A stretch of DNA of 64,000 nucleotides from the NCBI GenBank assembly GCA_031277105.1, contig JAISLW010000268.1, positions 1-64,000 on the forward strand. The letters are read 5' to 3'. Position 1 is the stretch's first letter. The number at the start of each line of letters is the position of its first letter. The notes below the pieces were generated by a model. That model was not told the origin of the DNA. It searched no databases and was given only the letters and a program-made list of their open reading frames with translations. This document shows, in pieces, positions 19,601 through 29,203 of the stretch. This DNA is from Planctomycetaceae bacterium (GTDB lineage Bacteria; Planctomycetota; Planctomycetia; Pirellulales; Thermoguttaceae). The translations under genes and the position numbers were made by a program.

Positions 19601-22506
19601 AACGTTCTGCGTTGTATCAGATACGCTTCCGTTTTTTCGTAAACTTTGGCAGCCGCTTCCGCTTGCAAAGTTACTTCGTCGTCAACCGCTTTTTTTACGC
19701 CGTCTAATAACGATTTCGATTGTTCCAAAGCTTGATTTTGCAATTTAGCCGCATCAGCGCCCGCAATTAAACGATTACCCAACTCATTAGCGCCGCCGAT
19801 TAACGCCGTCAACGTTTTCGATACTTTGCCAAACTCCGGCGCTAAACCGCCCGAAACCTGATACGCCAACCAATCAAAACCATAAACTACAGCGTCAATA
19901 AACTTGAACAACGCCGAATAATAAACCTTCAAAAACGACGTAAAACTTTCACCCAACGAAATAAACGTATCTTGAATATACTCGATAAATTCGCCTATCT
20001 TGCCATGCGAAACTTCGTCAAGATACGAATAAATAATTTTCATCGAACCGCTAAAATTAGAAGCGATTGCTTTAGTTACCGCTACAATTTTATCGAAGCC
20101 TGCCGCAAAATCTTTCAAATTGCCGTTCTTGCCTAGAAATTGCGCCATTTTCGCAACTCTTGCCAAACCCACAAAAACCAGACCTAGACCTGCAACAATT
20201 AACGCTATTGGCCACAAAGTAGCAGCCCAACTTGTCGCCGCCGCTACACGCAACGCCTTAAAACCCGAAACCAATAAACTTATCCCCTTCGTCAACGGCG
20301 CTACCGTCAACAACGATAATAAACGCAACGGCAATAAAACCGCACGCGTAGTCAAACCCAACAATCGCAACTCGCCTATCAACCATTTCGTACTCATTCG
20401 CATTGCCGTCAAACCGCCAACAGCCGCCGCCAAACCGCCAACCAATAAAGCAAAACCCGTCGCCGCATAACGAACTGGTTTAGGTAAATCCGTAAATACA
20501 GTTACAACTCCACGTACTATTTTCGCCGCAGCCGTAACATACGGCAATAAATCATTGCCCAACGCTACCGCACACGCTTGCAACGCCGACGTTATTTTAT
20601 TCAATTCGTTGTACAAACCGCCGCCAATCTCATCCGAAAAAGCGCCTATCGCATCCTTGCCAGACATCAATTGCAACCTGTACTCTTGCAACATTTCTAC
20701 GTTTTGTAACAACGGCGCTAAAGCCCGCGAAGTTGCAACCGATAAACCAACTTGAGCCAACGCCAATTTCAAAGCCTCGCCCCGCAAATGACCAAAACGA
20801 TTCGATAACGCGACAACTATCGACGCTAAATCCTTGTAAGAACCCGTCATGTCGTCAATCGGATTAAAACCAATTATATTCAACCACGATTCACGATGTT
20901 CGTTGATCGATTTTGTCAACTCTTTAATAGCGCCGTTAAACAATTCGCCCGCTTTTTGACCTTTGGCAAAACCTGTTTGCGAATATACCGCTAGCGCCGC
21001 CATCGTATCATTGACCGCGCTTTGTAAATTACCGGCAGCGCCAACCAATATCCTAGTCGCATCGCCTGCGCCTGCCGAAACCGCTTGCACGAAACTTTGG
21101 ACGCTGCCCGCCGCTAGTTTAGCCGCTACCGCATACTGATTCGCCATATACGCAAAATTCTCCGATAAACGCTCCGACGTATCCTCAAACGTCAACCCTA
21201 ACGAAGTATAAGCATTCGATAAAATTTCAGCGGCGCTTTCAGCAGAAATAGCGCCAACTACCGAAACTTGCATTACAGAATTTAACACAGATAAAGATTG
21301 AGCCGCCGACATACCAGATTCGCCCAACTTTTTAACGCCGTCGACAACATCGTCCATATCAGCGCCAAATTGAACCGCAAGCGTACTAGCAGCAGCCGTC
21401 AACGCCGAAAAACCCGTTACATCCGAACCCGCCGCCAAACTACCAGATAAATTATTAAACGTAGCATGAACCGATTTCAACGCCTTCTCAAAATCAGCAG
21501 CCGCATAAACATTGCCAATCAAAAAACCTAACAACGGCACAGAAACTAACGCCGAAATCTTGACCGTCGTTTCATCTATCGAACCGCTCGCCGCTTCAAC
21601 AGCGTCGTTAAATTCACGCTGCGAAATATTGCCCTGCCGTAACGCCTCTTCCAATTGAGCAACCATGTTACGATACGTCTCCGCTTCCGTCGTAACTAAA
21701 CCCAAACCGCGTCTAGCTTCAATTAAACGCGAATTATATTCAGATTGACTTATCGCGCCTGCGGTATATTGTTCATTTATTTCTTGTACTTTTACCGCAT
21801 AATCCGCAGCCGCAGAATACGAACCCGCGTAAGATTTACGAGCCGCTTCCAACATCGACGTATATTCATCAGCGCTCATATTGGCAACAGCTTCGTTGAT
21901 CGCCAACAACTTAACACGATACTCTTCACTAGCGCTTACAGATAAACCCAACGATTGATGCACGTTTGACAATTGTTCTTCGTACCTAGCCAACGATATA
22001 ATGCCGCTGTCATATTGACCGCGTAACGCAGTTAATTGTGCAACCGAAGCAGCCCACTTTTGCGCCAAAGTTGTTACAGGTTGAATAACCTTTTTAGTAG
22101 AATCCGCAACGTTGTCCAACGCCGACGTTACGCCTTCAATAGAATCGTCCAAATCATCCGAACCGTCATTCAAATCGCCAACTGAATCCCGCAATGCGTC
22201 AAAATCCTTGACTGTTTTTTTTGTTGTTTCGGAAGTCCGCCTGACGGTTTTTTCCGTATCAGATAAAATTTGTTGATGTTTTTCTATCGCTTTGGTACTT
22301 TCGCCGACAATAACGCCCCACGCTTCAACAGCCTTTGTCGTTTGAGATATTACGGAGTCTATCGCCTTAAAAGTTACTAGCAATTCATTCGCACGATCTA
22401 CTGCAACTTGTATCGCAGCCTCCGCCGATTTCAAACTCGACTCTAACACAGAAACATCAACGCTAATCGAAAAATTCAATTCAGATATATTACCGTCAAC
22501 AGCCAT
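16618..22506 (-). CDS. Tail tape measure protein
   Basis: About 1960 aa, Ala/Lys coiled coil, central hydrophobic segments (FALLVGGLAAAVGGLTAM; LWPIALIVAGLGLVFVGLARV), TP901-like core; start taken at MAVDGN. Confidence 0.88.
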   Translation of the reverse strand: MAVDGNISELNFSISVDVSVLESSLKSAEAAIQVAVDRANELLVTFKAIDSVISQTTKAVEAWGVIVGESTKAIEKHQQILSDTEKTVRRTSETTKKTVKDFDALRDSVGDLNDGSDDLDDSIEGVTSALDNVADSTKKVIQPVTTLAQKWAASVAQLTALRGQYDSGIISLARYEEQLSNVHQSLGLSVSASEEYRVKLLAINEAVANMSADEYTSMLEAARKSYAGSYSAAADYAVKVQEINEQYTAGAISQSEYNSRLIEARRGLGLVTTEAETYRNMVAQLEEALRQGNISQREFNDAVEAASGSIDETTVKISALVSVPLLGFLIGNVYAAADFEKALKSVHATFNNLSGSLAAGSDVTGFSALTAAASTLAVQFGADMDDVVDGVKKLGESGMSAAQSLSVLNSVMQVSVVGAISAESAAEILSNAYTSLGLTFEDTSERLSENFAYMANQYAVAAKLAAGSVQSFVQAVSAGAGDATRILVGAAGNLQSAVNDTMAALAVYSQTGFAKGQKAGELFNGAIKELTKSINEHRESWLNIIGFNPIDDMTGSYKDLASIVVALSNRFGHLRGEALKLALAQVGLSVATSRALAPLLQNVEMLQEYRLQLMSGKDAIGAFSDEIGGGLYNELNKITSALQACAVALGNDLLPYVTAAAKIVRGVVTVFTDLPKPVRYAATGFALLVGGLAAAVGGLTAMRMSTKWLIGELRLLGLTTRAVLLPLRLLSLLTVAPLTKGISLLVSGFKALRVAAATSWAATLWPIALIVAGLGLVFVGLARVAKMAQFLGKNGNLKDFAAGFDKIVAVTKAIASNFSGSMKIIYSYLDEVSHGKIGEFIEYIQDTFISLGESFTSFLKVYYSALFKFIDAVVYGFDWLAYQVSGGLAPEFGKVSKTLTALIGGANELGNRLIAGADAAKLQNQALEQSKSLLDGVKKAVDDEVTLQAEAAAKVYEKTEAYLIQRRTLGMASEQASIWELEYKLIGDTEMRLKGYNQRLQDLQKAKDKFAGRDMSKATEAERKTLANLNEAIKITENTISALTERTQENRLAIDKLRVSWVMLQAATAAQEMKEAVLETQKQAYALTVSDRAALDLQMRMQGVNEATRLARLQALDLAKSMEGEKSGREEVKGLRDQIVAIEMGAEMAKRFKLEMQGASAATVEQVHKLQALNLHFNALDEYAKEANDLIDQLNDDRKVQKYGQQLKKYEDMLAAGMIDAQTYARATADAYGKIQEELHVKVTLEGLDDFDATSMKFMKRISEMSARGNIKIAVPKTADEIKRVDSATAAALRSRTAAVNSANAAKSTSILLSPEDRLKQEESIRMQTIPGYAAQKKYQESVANYTTVRDEGATYAANVQNLKAEYDAKMQVAGTPESELTELKVKIAEQEKLLADQKRREAAAKTTMDSSLNTWANTGNATALSMQAAPLREDEYIKRFDDAAMKPLIKTLDAYADNITAVVKSQEELEAATRELSYIMLNSPQYNQFKIAESEQKKAENIVKETQNKLDEAQKRVDEAKAQVDKSRGAFTAKDEKELASMKAAHEKRQAENADVFAQAEQHKQKMRQAAIKNRGMFDTRTDEQIVADEDKLRMTQFKKDNGREAASLDEAYAWNAFFQDRIGGAGNKARFNNMFDRKLFANGTNAVNVFEKQAGLDKAIQAKEALKSGAAVTPEAIAAKKTLDEAEAKAAEAKKIRDAAIAKAEEAKKAAETAKSAVPIDILNRATSAESTIASATAARSNAVAAVPDVFTGYSPATIQPPSIKIPTGATTSNAAIPANIPVPANIPANVAVPANTIPNVTLPVTPNIPAVNVPATRDFLTTNTPAVNVPATRDFLTPNIPAVNVPATRDFLTTNIPVTNIPSTNISAPRDFLDTNVSAPNVYSYPLLPDFNPVNIAPMLPVTPVPQPMYPAPQSNVATLNLATNRDESNNKIDTQLLEQLKIIAKNTANNFTVDTVTI
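16880..17095 (-). repeat. Tandem repeats in tape measure C-terminus
   Basis: Repeated NVPATRDFLTxNxPAV units. Confidence 0.8.
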
Positions 22507-22816
22507 AATAAATTTAAGGGTTAAGGAATTAGGAAACAAGGAATAGGGTTTTTAATTCGGACAACGGAATGCGAAATTTGGAATTGTAGGATTTTTATTT
22601 CAAAATTATGAAATACTTTTGCTTACCCCACTTGCCCAAAAAAACCTACCAAAAAGAAAAAACACACCCAGAAAACAAAACAAAAAAACATAACAGAATT
22701 AAATAAACTTGTGCAAAACAAAAAACAAAAAGAACTATTGACTACAAACGCCAAACGGATATAACTAAAACCCTTCTAAACCTAACCGCAATCTTTTACA
22801 AAAATAAAATTATAAA

Positions 22817-22942
22817 ATGAAACTTTACGCTTTCATTACGCATGGCATCCCCGAAAATAACGGCTACCTAAAAATCGGCGAAACCCGCGGCGATGTTGAT
22901 AAACGAATTAAAAACAATTCAACAACAAACAATACTAATTAA
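22817..22942 (+). CDS. Short ORF, possible truncated GIY-YIG (T5orf172/MUG113-like) fragment
   Basis: MKLYAFITHGIPENNGYLKIGETRGDVDKRIKNNSTTNNTN; GYLKIGET.. DVDKRI resembles GIY-YIG cores. Confidence 0.45.
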   Translation: MKLYAFITHGIPENNGYLKIGETRGDVDKRIKNNSTTNNTN

Positions 22943-22944
22943 AA

Positions 22945-24066
22945 ATGTTTAATCACGAATTTATCAAGAATCAAGAGACTTTGACCGTTTGTCAATTACT
23001 CAACAGTAATACTTTTATAATCCCAATTTACAAACGACCCTACGTTTGGCATAAACCACAATGCGAAACGTTGTGGAACGATCTGTACAATTTATTTGAA
23101 ACCGAAAAACAAAACAACAATAAACCTAACAAATCACATTGTTTTCCTGCCTGTTCTGACGAAAGTATTGACGATCAAGTTTACTCGCTTGGTTCTGTAT
23201 TTTTATCGATTCCAAATTTACACACTGACGAAGCGTTTAAATTAACTTTACCTAACGCCAGCGACCGACCGTATTGTATAGTTGACGGTCAACAACGTTT
23301 AATCACGATTTCATTACTCTTGCGGGCGTTGTGGCATGACGACTTGCAACAATACGTCGAATTTATACGCTGCTTTCAACGCTGCAATAAATACAACTTC
23401 AATGAATCGTTAGGTTCGCGTTTCTTGTTTAGCAATTTGGACTTGCGTTACGATTTAGATGAAACTTTGCAAACAGTCAAAGAACCCGAACTAACCCATA
23501 CGCTATATTACAAGAATTACAGTTACTTCAAAAATAAAATTGACTCGCTTTTTGATAAATTGGAAAATCGCAAAAAATTTATCAATACTATTTTGCACAA
23601 AACGTACTTTTCTAAAAATATTTACCCAAACGAAATTAGAGCAATGACGTTTTTTGAAACGCCAAAACATAAAGGTCTTGTCCAAACCGACGGCGATAAA
23701 CTTAAAATAAAACTCGCTAAACTTGCGTTAGAAGGGTCAATGACTACTTTTGCTAGTTTCGATAATTTTAGTTCAGCGTGGTGGCTTTTAGAATCAAAAA
23801 TTGACGCGTTACGTAATGCGTCAAATAGAAAAATAACGCTTAATAAATTGTTTCAGCGTTATATGATCGCATTACGCAAAAAACACAACGATACAACGCC
23901 GCTAGTCAAAATCAAAGATTTCTTTGAAGGTAACGTAAAAGATACGCAAAATAATAAAAGAAAAACAAACAAATACACATTTGAAAAAATCGGATGGTCA
24001 AACGTAATCACATCACTAGAACAAATAATAAACGAAATGACCTCACAATCACAACAACAAAAATAA
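22945..24066 (+). CDS. DUF262 (GmrS/GmrSD-like) protein
   Basis: FIIPIYKRPYVWHKPQCETLWNDLYNLF and YCIVDGQQRLITISLLLRAL. Confidence 0.85.
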   Translation: MFNHEFIKNQETLTVCQLLNSNTFIIPIYKRPYVWHKPQCETLWNDLYNLFETEKQNNNKPNKSHCFPACSDESIDDQVYSLGSVFLSIPNLHTDEAFKLTLPNASDRPYCIVDGQQRLITISLLLRALWHDDLQQYVEFIRCFQRCNKYNFNESLGSRFLFSNLDLRYDLDETLQTVKEPELTHTLYYKNYSYFKNKIDSLFDKLENRKKFINTILHKTYFSKNIYPNEIRAMTFFETPKHKGLVQTDGDKLKIKLAKLALEGSMTTFASFDNFSSAWWLLESKIDALRNASNRKITLNKLFQRYMIALRKKHNDTTPLVKIKDFFEGNVKDTQNNKRKTNKYTFEKIGWSNVITSLEQIINEMTSQSQQQK

Positions 24067-24082
24067 ATACATATCTTACTAT

Positions 24083-24688
24083 TTACATTTTACGTAATAC
24101 TTCAAGTCGCTTTGAGAGTTGTTGTAATTGCGCCGATTCTGTAACTCTATCTGATAATTGAATTATTTCGTCTATTTCGGCAAAGTCTGCACTTTTATTG
24201 TTTTTTGACAACGCAGCATATTCAACTTTCATTGCTAATTCTAACGTTTTTAATTTTTTAGCAAGAACGCCTTTTTCAATCATTATATTTTCATCTATCG
24301 CTCTTACTTTTATATAATCGTCGTCTAACAAATTCAATTGTTTGTAATAGAACGCATCAACTTCATTATATTTTTTTGCTATTTCGTCTTTTTGTTTCGT
24401 TAACATATTTGCTTGTTTTTGCAATTCTAATAATTCTTTGGTTCTTTGGCTTTTAATGGTCAATATTTGTTTTTGTAGATTATCTTTATCGATTGGCAAT
24501 TTTCTACGTTGCTCTTGCAATTCATTAAGTTTTTGTTTGCTTATTTCGTAATCTGCCATCGCAACCCGAAACCTAGCCAACTCTGCTGTTCCGTTAAACA
24601 CGCCTATTTGACTTATCCCCATACGTTCATGTTGATTTGCTTGTAAGCTTTCAAACATAGATATATCCGCAATATTTTGATTTCCCAT
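24083..24688 (-). CDS. NQN-ADIS signature family protein with coiled-coil tail
   Basis: MGNQNIADISMFESLQANQHERMGISQIGVFNGT then coiled coil. Confidence 0.85.
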   Translation of the reverse strand: MGNQNIADISMFESLQANQHERMGISQIGVFNGTAELARFRVAMADYEISKQKLNELQEQRRKLPIDKDNLQKQILTIKSQRTKELLELQKQANMLTKQKDEIAKKYNEVDAFYYKQLNLLDDDYIKVRAIDENIMIEKGVLAKKLKTLELAMKVEYAALSKNNKSADFAEIDEIIQLSDRVTESAQLQQLSKRLEVLRKM

Positions 24689-24838
24689 ATAACCGTAATC
24701 TTTCATAAATTAAAAGTATTGAAAATAAAAGCAAAATTTAACAACAATCAATATATTAACAGATAAACGCCTAATCATGCGTATAGAAAAAACTGAAAAT
24801 AATCCAGATTAGATAATTTGACCAATAGAAAAAAACAG

Positions 24839-25828
24839 TCAACTAGATTTACACAACCTGTTTGTAAAACGTTCCTTGCTCTTACGTAATTCGTCCAAGT
24901 TATAGATAGAAACACGATCTACGCCAATATCCGCAATAACCATATCACAACAAACGCCAATAACAGACGATAAACCTTTAACACATTCTTTATTTGATTG
25001 CGTACAAAAAACTTCAGCGTCGATACTAACAAACGATCTAATTACTTCCGGTTCAGGATGATCATAACGATTGCCATAACCAACCGAAACAATCGCATAA
25101 TCCGTCTTGATATTATCAAAAAACCATTCGCGATCTCCTTTATTAGACCAAAAATTACCACCATGATGCGGAACAGTTAAAATCTGCACACGTTGCACGC
25201 CGTTATTATTGACAACTCTACGCCACGCTTTAACAGGAGCATCCCCAGAAAAAATAACCTTCTGCGTCTTAACCGTCAAAGCAATTACACCACACGTAGC
25301 ATTACTTACAGTCGTACTACTCGCAACATTTGTAGAATTACTCGTCAATTCAAGATTTCGTATAAAATACGGATGTAAGACAGAAACGCAAATATTTTTT
25401 TCATTATTTTTCCAAATATCGCCAGTATCGTGTACTTCTAAACGTTCAACTAATCTTTCCAAGTCAGAATTATCAGAAATAGCCTCTTTTATATCGGCAT
25501 ACACGGCAATATCTTCCAATTTACGATCTATCAATAAATAAATTTTATCAATACAACCACAAAAACAATCAAGAACATTTTTTACATCGCCTACATGATC
25601 AGCGTCATTATGAGACAAAATTAACGCTTCTATATGTTGTATATTGTGTTCTTTTAATAGAAGGATCAAAGGACTAACATCTTTAACTTCGCCTTTATCT
25701 TTTTCTTTAGGTCTATATCGTCCTGTGTCTATTACAATAGCACGAAAATCGCCCAAAAGAATAACTTGAGACGTACCCTGACCAACATTGACAAAACAAC
25801 ACGTAGCAACAATATCTGTATTACACAT
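24839..25828 (-). CDS. Metallo-beta-lactamase-fold hydrolase (ComEC-like MBL domain)
   Basis: VNVGQGTSQVILLG..VIDTG, LILSHNDADHVGD, SGDA, VPHHGG motifs. Confidence 0.85.
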   Translation of the reverse strand: MCNTDIVATCCFVNVGQGTSQVILLGDFRAIVIDTGRYRPKEKDKGEVKDVSPLILLLKEHNIQHIEALILSHNDADHVGDVKNVLDCFCGCIDKIYLLIDRKLEDIAVYADIKEAISDNSDLERLVERLEVHDTGDIWKNNEKNICVSVLHPYFIRNLELTSNSTNVASSTTVSNATCGVIALTVKTQKVIFSGDAPVKAWRRVVNNNGVQRVQILTVPHHGGNFWSNKGDREWFFDNIKTDYAIVSVGYGNRYDHPEPEVIRSFVSIDAEVFCTQSNKECVKGLSSVIGVCCDMVIADIGVDRVSIYNLDELRKSKERFTNRLCKSS

Positions 25829-25831
25829 AAT

Positions 25832-26545
25832 CTATTTCCAATATTCAGATTGCGTTATTTTAACAACGGGTATAGACTGAATGAACTTGTCAACATCCTC
25901 TTTCGAATACACTTTATGATTTGAACGTTTAACCTCAATTATTTTGACAAGTTTAGCCGTTTTACGCTTACACATTTTTTTTGCGCGAAAATACTCGCCA
26001 ATATCATAAGCAGATAATTCTTGCGGACAATTTGACAAATCAACTATATTTACATGACCATCCAACCACTCAATTTCAAATTTATCATCGTACTTCTTAA
26101 TCACTTTTCCTGTTTGCTCAAAGCACAAAAGAGTTTCAGGAATATCTACAAGTTTAACAAAAAATTCATACAACCTTTTTTCTCGCTCATCCCGTTCCCA
26201 ATGAAGTTTAGAATAAATTACCTGGAAATTGAGATGAAAAGATTCTTGCCATTTGTCTAACGCTTCTTTTCTAGTCTCGCCTACTCCTTGAATATCAGGT
26301 AGCACAAGAGGAGAACAAAAGCAAGAAAAATAATTTTCAGACTTCTGTTCTATAACAACACGTATTGCATTATAAAAGGAATAAGTATAATGATCGTGCT
26401 GAAACCCTTTTATCCATTTACTGTTAGTTTCTGGGATTAAAGGATATTCTTGTTTTGCATAACGAATATTTTCACATTCTATATTACAAAGATAGGGATT
26501 AGAATACAATTCGTATTCATTCTGATTTATTACTATTGTTGACAT
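25832..26545 (-). CDS. Hypothetical protein with HicB-like segment
   Basis: LPDIQGVGETRKEALDKWQESFHLNFQVI resembles HicB; 3-bp gap to MBL gene. Confidence 0.5.
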   Translation of the reverse strand: MSTIVINQNEYELYSNPYLCNIECENIRYAKQEYPLIPETNSKWIKGFQHDHYTYSFYNAIRVVIEQKSENYFSCFCSPLVLPDIQGVGETRKEALDKWQESFHLNFQVIYSKLHWERDEREKRLYEFFVKLVDIPETLLCFEQTGKVIKKYDDKFEIEWLDGHVNIVDLSNCPQELSAYDIGEYFRAKKMCKRKTAKLVKIIEVKRSNHKVYSKEDVDKFIQSIPVVKITQSEYWK

Positions 26546-26549
26546 CGTT

Positions 26550-27287
26550 TTAATTAAATAGTTTTTTACATTTATCTGTTAAATTATTTTCAAACATATC
26601 AAGTAAAAATGTATGAACATCATCCAACTCTACAATATAATTAGATGTATCACGTATGTTTTTCATACAAAACCAATTAAGTTGCAAAGTATTTGAAGTT
26701 TCATTAGCGCCTTTAGGCAATTGGCTAATTCGCAAATTAAGATCAATCCCATACTCTTCTTTAGAATTGAAATCTAAACCAATGTAAAAATTACTCAATC
26801 TTTCATGTACTCCTTTATCATAATAAAACCCGAACTGAAAATACTCATTAAACTTAAAATCTACGGTAGGTATAGAAATTACATCTAAATACAACAAACC
26901 AACACTCTTAATTATGTCTGCTTTCAGATATTTTTGATATTCAGCGACATATTGACAAACCATTTCTCGCACATCGGAATAACGCGGATAAATATGTCTG
27001 TCACGTGATCTATGACACCTTACATAATTTTTAGCGACTGTCAAAGAACGACTCATATCATCACTCCTACCCCATACTTCGCCTATTTGTTCTGCTGTAT
27101 AATCATCCCGTATTTGTCCCATTCTATTACCGTAATTACGTATTTTAAATTCTGGAAACTGCTCAATAAATTTATCGCCTAATTCTTTATTCCATTGTGG
27201 ACTCTCATTTGACAAATTAAAGCCGCAAATAGAGGCTACCTCCACAACAGGCGGATTCTTATATTTAACTTTATTTTGTTCACTCAT
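26550..27287 (-). CDS. TIGR04255-like protein
   Basis: N-terminal YKNPPVVEVASICGFNL; 4-bp gap to next gene. Confidence 0.5.
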   Translation of the reverse strand: MSEQNKVKYKNPPVVEVASICGFNLSNESPQWNKELGDKFIEQFPEFKIRNYGNRMGQIRDDYTAEQIGEVWGRSDDMSRSLTVAKNYVRCHRSRDRHIYPRYSDVREMVCQYVAEYQKYLKADIIKSVGLLYLDVISIPTVDFKFNEYFQFGFYYDKGVHERLSNFYIGLDFNSKEEYGIDLNLRISQLPKGANETSNTLQLNWFCMKNIRDTSNYIVELDDVHTFLLDMFENNLTDKCKKLFN

Positions 27288-27352
27288 TTCTATTTCCTAT
27301 CAAAAATAAATTCTTATTCGCAAAATACTCAAATAGTTAGTTTCTACTATGA

Positions 27353-27380
27353 ATTATATCAATTACACGAAACCAGTCAA
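27353..27380 (-). promoter_or_regulatory. Sigma70-like promoter of the TIGR04255/HicB-like/MBL operon
   Basis: Reverse strand TTGACT-N16-TATAAT; near-identical copy at 29204-29231. Confidence 0.65.
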
Positions 27381-27442
27381 CGGCAACTTTTTTTGAGGGA
27401 TAAATAGGACAATTTTTTGTAACAAAAAACTACGCCCTATTC

Positions 27443-27475
27443 TTATTTTAAGAATACGTTTCTTAATCTTTTTAT
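27443..27475 (-). pseudogene. Duplicated 3' end fragment of primase gene
   Basis: Reverse strand encodes IKRLRNVFLK*, matching primase C-terminus IKRLRNIFLK*. Confidence 0.75.
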
Positions 27476-27478
27476 AGT

Positions 27479-28453
27479 CTAATCTGCATCTGATTGGATT
27501 TCATTCATGCAATACCCTTTTATAATATTACGTTGTTGTTCAAATTCAATCGGTATGTATTGGAAATTTTCTGCTTTGTTGCCCGCTATAAACGGTTTAA
27601 TGAAATCAGATTTTGTACTACTTGCAATCTCATCGCAAAACTTTAGTATAGAATCACAATCACAAAACGTAGCATTTTCCCATTTACCTTCAATTGTATT
27701 ATCAGAAAACATACTAATCCAGAAAACAGGATACGGCTTTCCAGAAAAAACGCCTTTTAATTCAGAACGTCCAGCATATCTTATTTTTGATCTAATAAAA
27801 GCAAAGTGTGTAATTGACCGTTCACTTACTAGCGAATCAGCCAACATCCATAACAAATCCAAAGAGACAACAAGTTTGCCCGATGTAGCAAATTTTGTCA
27901 ATCTAAAACCGCAGTCTATCGATATACCCACAAAATCAACAGAATAATCGTCAGGTTTAATTGCATTTGACGCATAATTTGGAATTAAGATAATACGATT
28001 ATTTACTGGAAAACCTGCAACCCACACAGTACCTTTACAACGCGGTTTTATGTCCTGTTTGGAAAGGACGATGTTGTAATCTGCGATTGTTTGATAGAAC
28101 GCTCGTATATGTTCCAACGTTTGTCTTGAATCGGTCAACGGAGCATAAAACAATATCTCATCGCCTACAAATTTCCACAAAGCAGGATGTAACGGTTTGT
28201 AAGTAAACGGATGACCGTCCAATATGTCATATTGTTGCAAAAATTGTAACGGAAAATTGATATAAAACGACTTAAACGTACTACACCAATCATCATCGCC
28301 TTGCGTTTGCCTTGCTTCAACTTTATACGCTGTCGACCCCTCAAAATCTACCGAAAAGAAAATACACAAACACCAACTATTTTCTTTTTCCGCTTTTCTG
28401 ACAAAGTCTTCCGATTCTTTTGTGTAATCGTTAGTTATTATTTTACAATCCAT
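27479..28453 (-). CDS. Pycsar-like class III nucleotide cyclase
   Basis: FFSVDFEGSTAYK, ALWKFVGDEILFYAPL, KGTVWVAGFPVNN, DFVGISIDCGFRLTKFA. Confidence 0.75.
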   Translation of the reverse strand: MDCKIITNDYTKESEDFVRKAEKENSWCLCIFFSVDFEGSTAYKVEARQTQGDDDWCSTFKSFYINFPLQFLQQYDILDGHPFTYKPLHPALWKFVGDEILFYAPLTDSRQTLEHIRAFYQTIADYNIVLSKQDIKPRCKGTVWVAGFPVNNRIILIPNYASNAIKPDDYSVDFVGISIDCGFRLTKFATSGKLVVSLDLLWMLADSLVSERSITHFAFIRSKIRYAGRSELKGVFSGKPYPVFWISMFSDNTIEGKWENATFCDCDSILKFCDEIASSTKSDFIKPFIAGNKAENFQYIPIEFEQQRNIIKGYCMNEIQSDAD

Positions 28454-28994
28454 ATTTTTCTTGTAGCGTTATTCGGTCTTTTATAATTTCAGGCGGTACT
28501 AGAAAAGCAATTACCAACGAGTTGATATTATTGTTATATTTTTTTTGTTTCGCTTCAAATAATTTCGCAGGCATTAAAAAACCAAGAGCAAACGTATTCG
28601 CTTCCTTTTCTATATCGTTATTTCCACGATGACACGCATAACACATGCCCTTATCAGAATGCAAAACGTAATGGGCGTACTCGTGAATCATCTTATACCG
28701 CTGCGTAATAAAAATCGCATGCAACGGAATAATAACATCAAACGTTTTGTCTTGATGGACATAAATTGTAGTATCAAAAATATCTTGATGCTCTTTGTAT
28801 TGCTGCATATCTATATAATGAATTGTACCGTTTTGCCCGCCAATAAAATCATGTAAAGCGCCCACGCCTAAAACAGAACTTGCATCAATACGACTTTTTT
28901 CCTCGCCCAATTTATAAATATCCTTTAAGTCGCAACCGCATTCGACCATCGGTTTATAACCCGATTTAATTTCCAAAAGTTCCGTTAATTTCAT
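28443..28994 (-). CDS. ImmA/IrrE-type zinc metallopeptidase
   Basis: HEYAHYVLHS zinc motif, EKEANTFALGFLMPA; overlaps cyclase by 11 bp. Confidence 0.8.
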   Translation of the reverse strand: MKLTELLEIKSGYKPMVECGCDLKDIYKLGEEKSRIDASSVLGVGALHDFIGGQNGTIHYIDMQQYKEHQDIFDTTIYVHQDKTFDVIIPLHAIFITQRYKMIHEYAHYVLHSDKGMCYACHRGNNDIEKEANTFALGFLMPAKLFEAKQKKYNNNINSLVIAFLVPPEIIKDRITLQEKYGL

Positions 28995-29043
28995 TTTACA
29001 ACTCCTCTAACAAAATAAATAATACGCTTACATTACTAATTTT

Positions 29044-29142
29044 AAACTGTTCGCAATTGAGTTTTCGTTTATCTTCGCCTGCCTAGCTTTCGGACGGCAG
29101 GCTTTGACGCTTTTAAATCAATGAATTTCAAGGACGAGCTGT
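29044..29142. repeat. Palindromic repeat element copy B
   Basis: Near-identical to 13961-14060, including GCCTGCC..GGCAGGC hairpin. Confidence 0.85.
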
Positions 29143-29203
29143 TTACACACAATACACGCATTGATTTACAACAACCTTGAATATGTTTTTCCATTTCTGC
29201 ATA

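Noticed and set aside
24839-25828. MBL protein as an Apyc1-type anti-Pycsar phosphodiesterase
   Set aside because: Motifs look ComEC-like rather than RNase Z/Apyc1-like; not claimed without a structural search.
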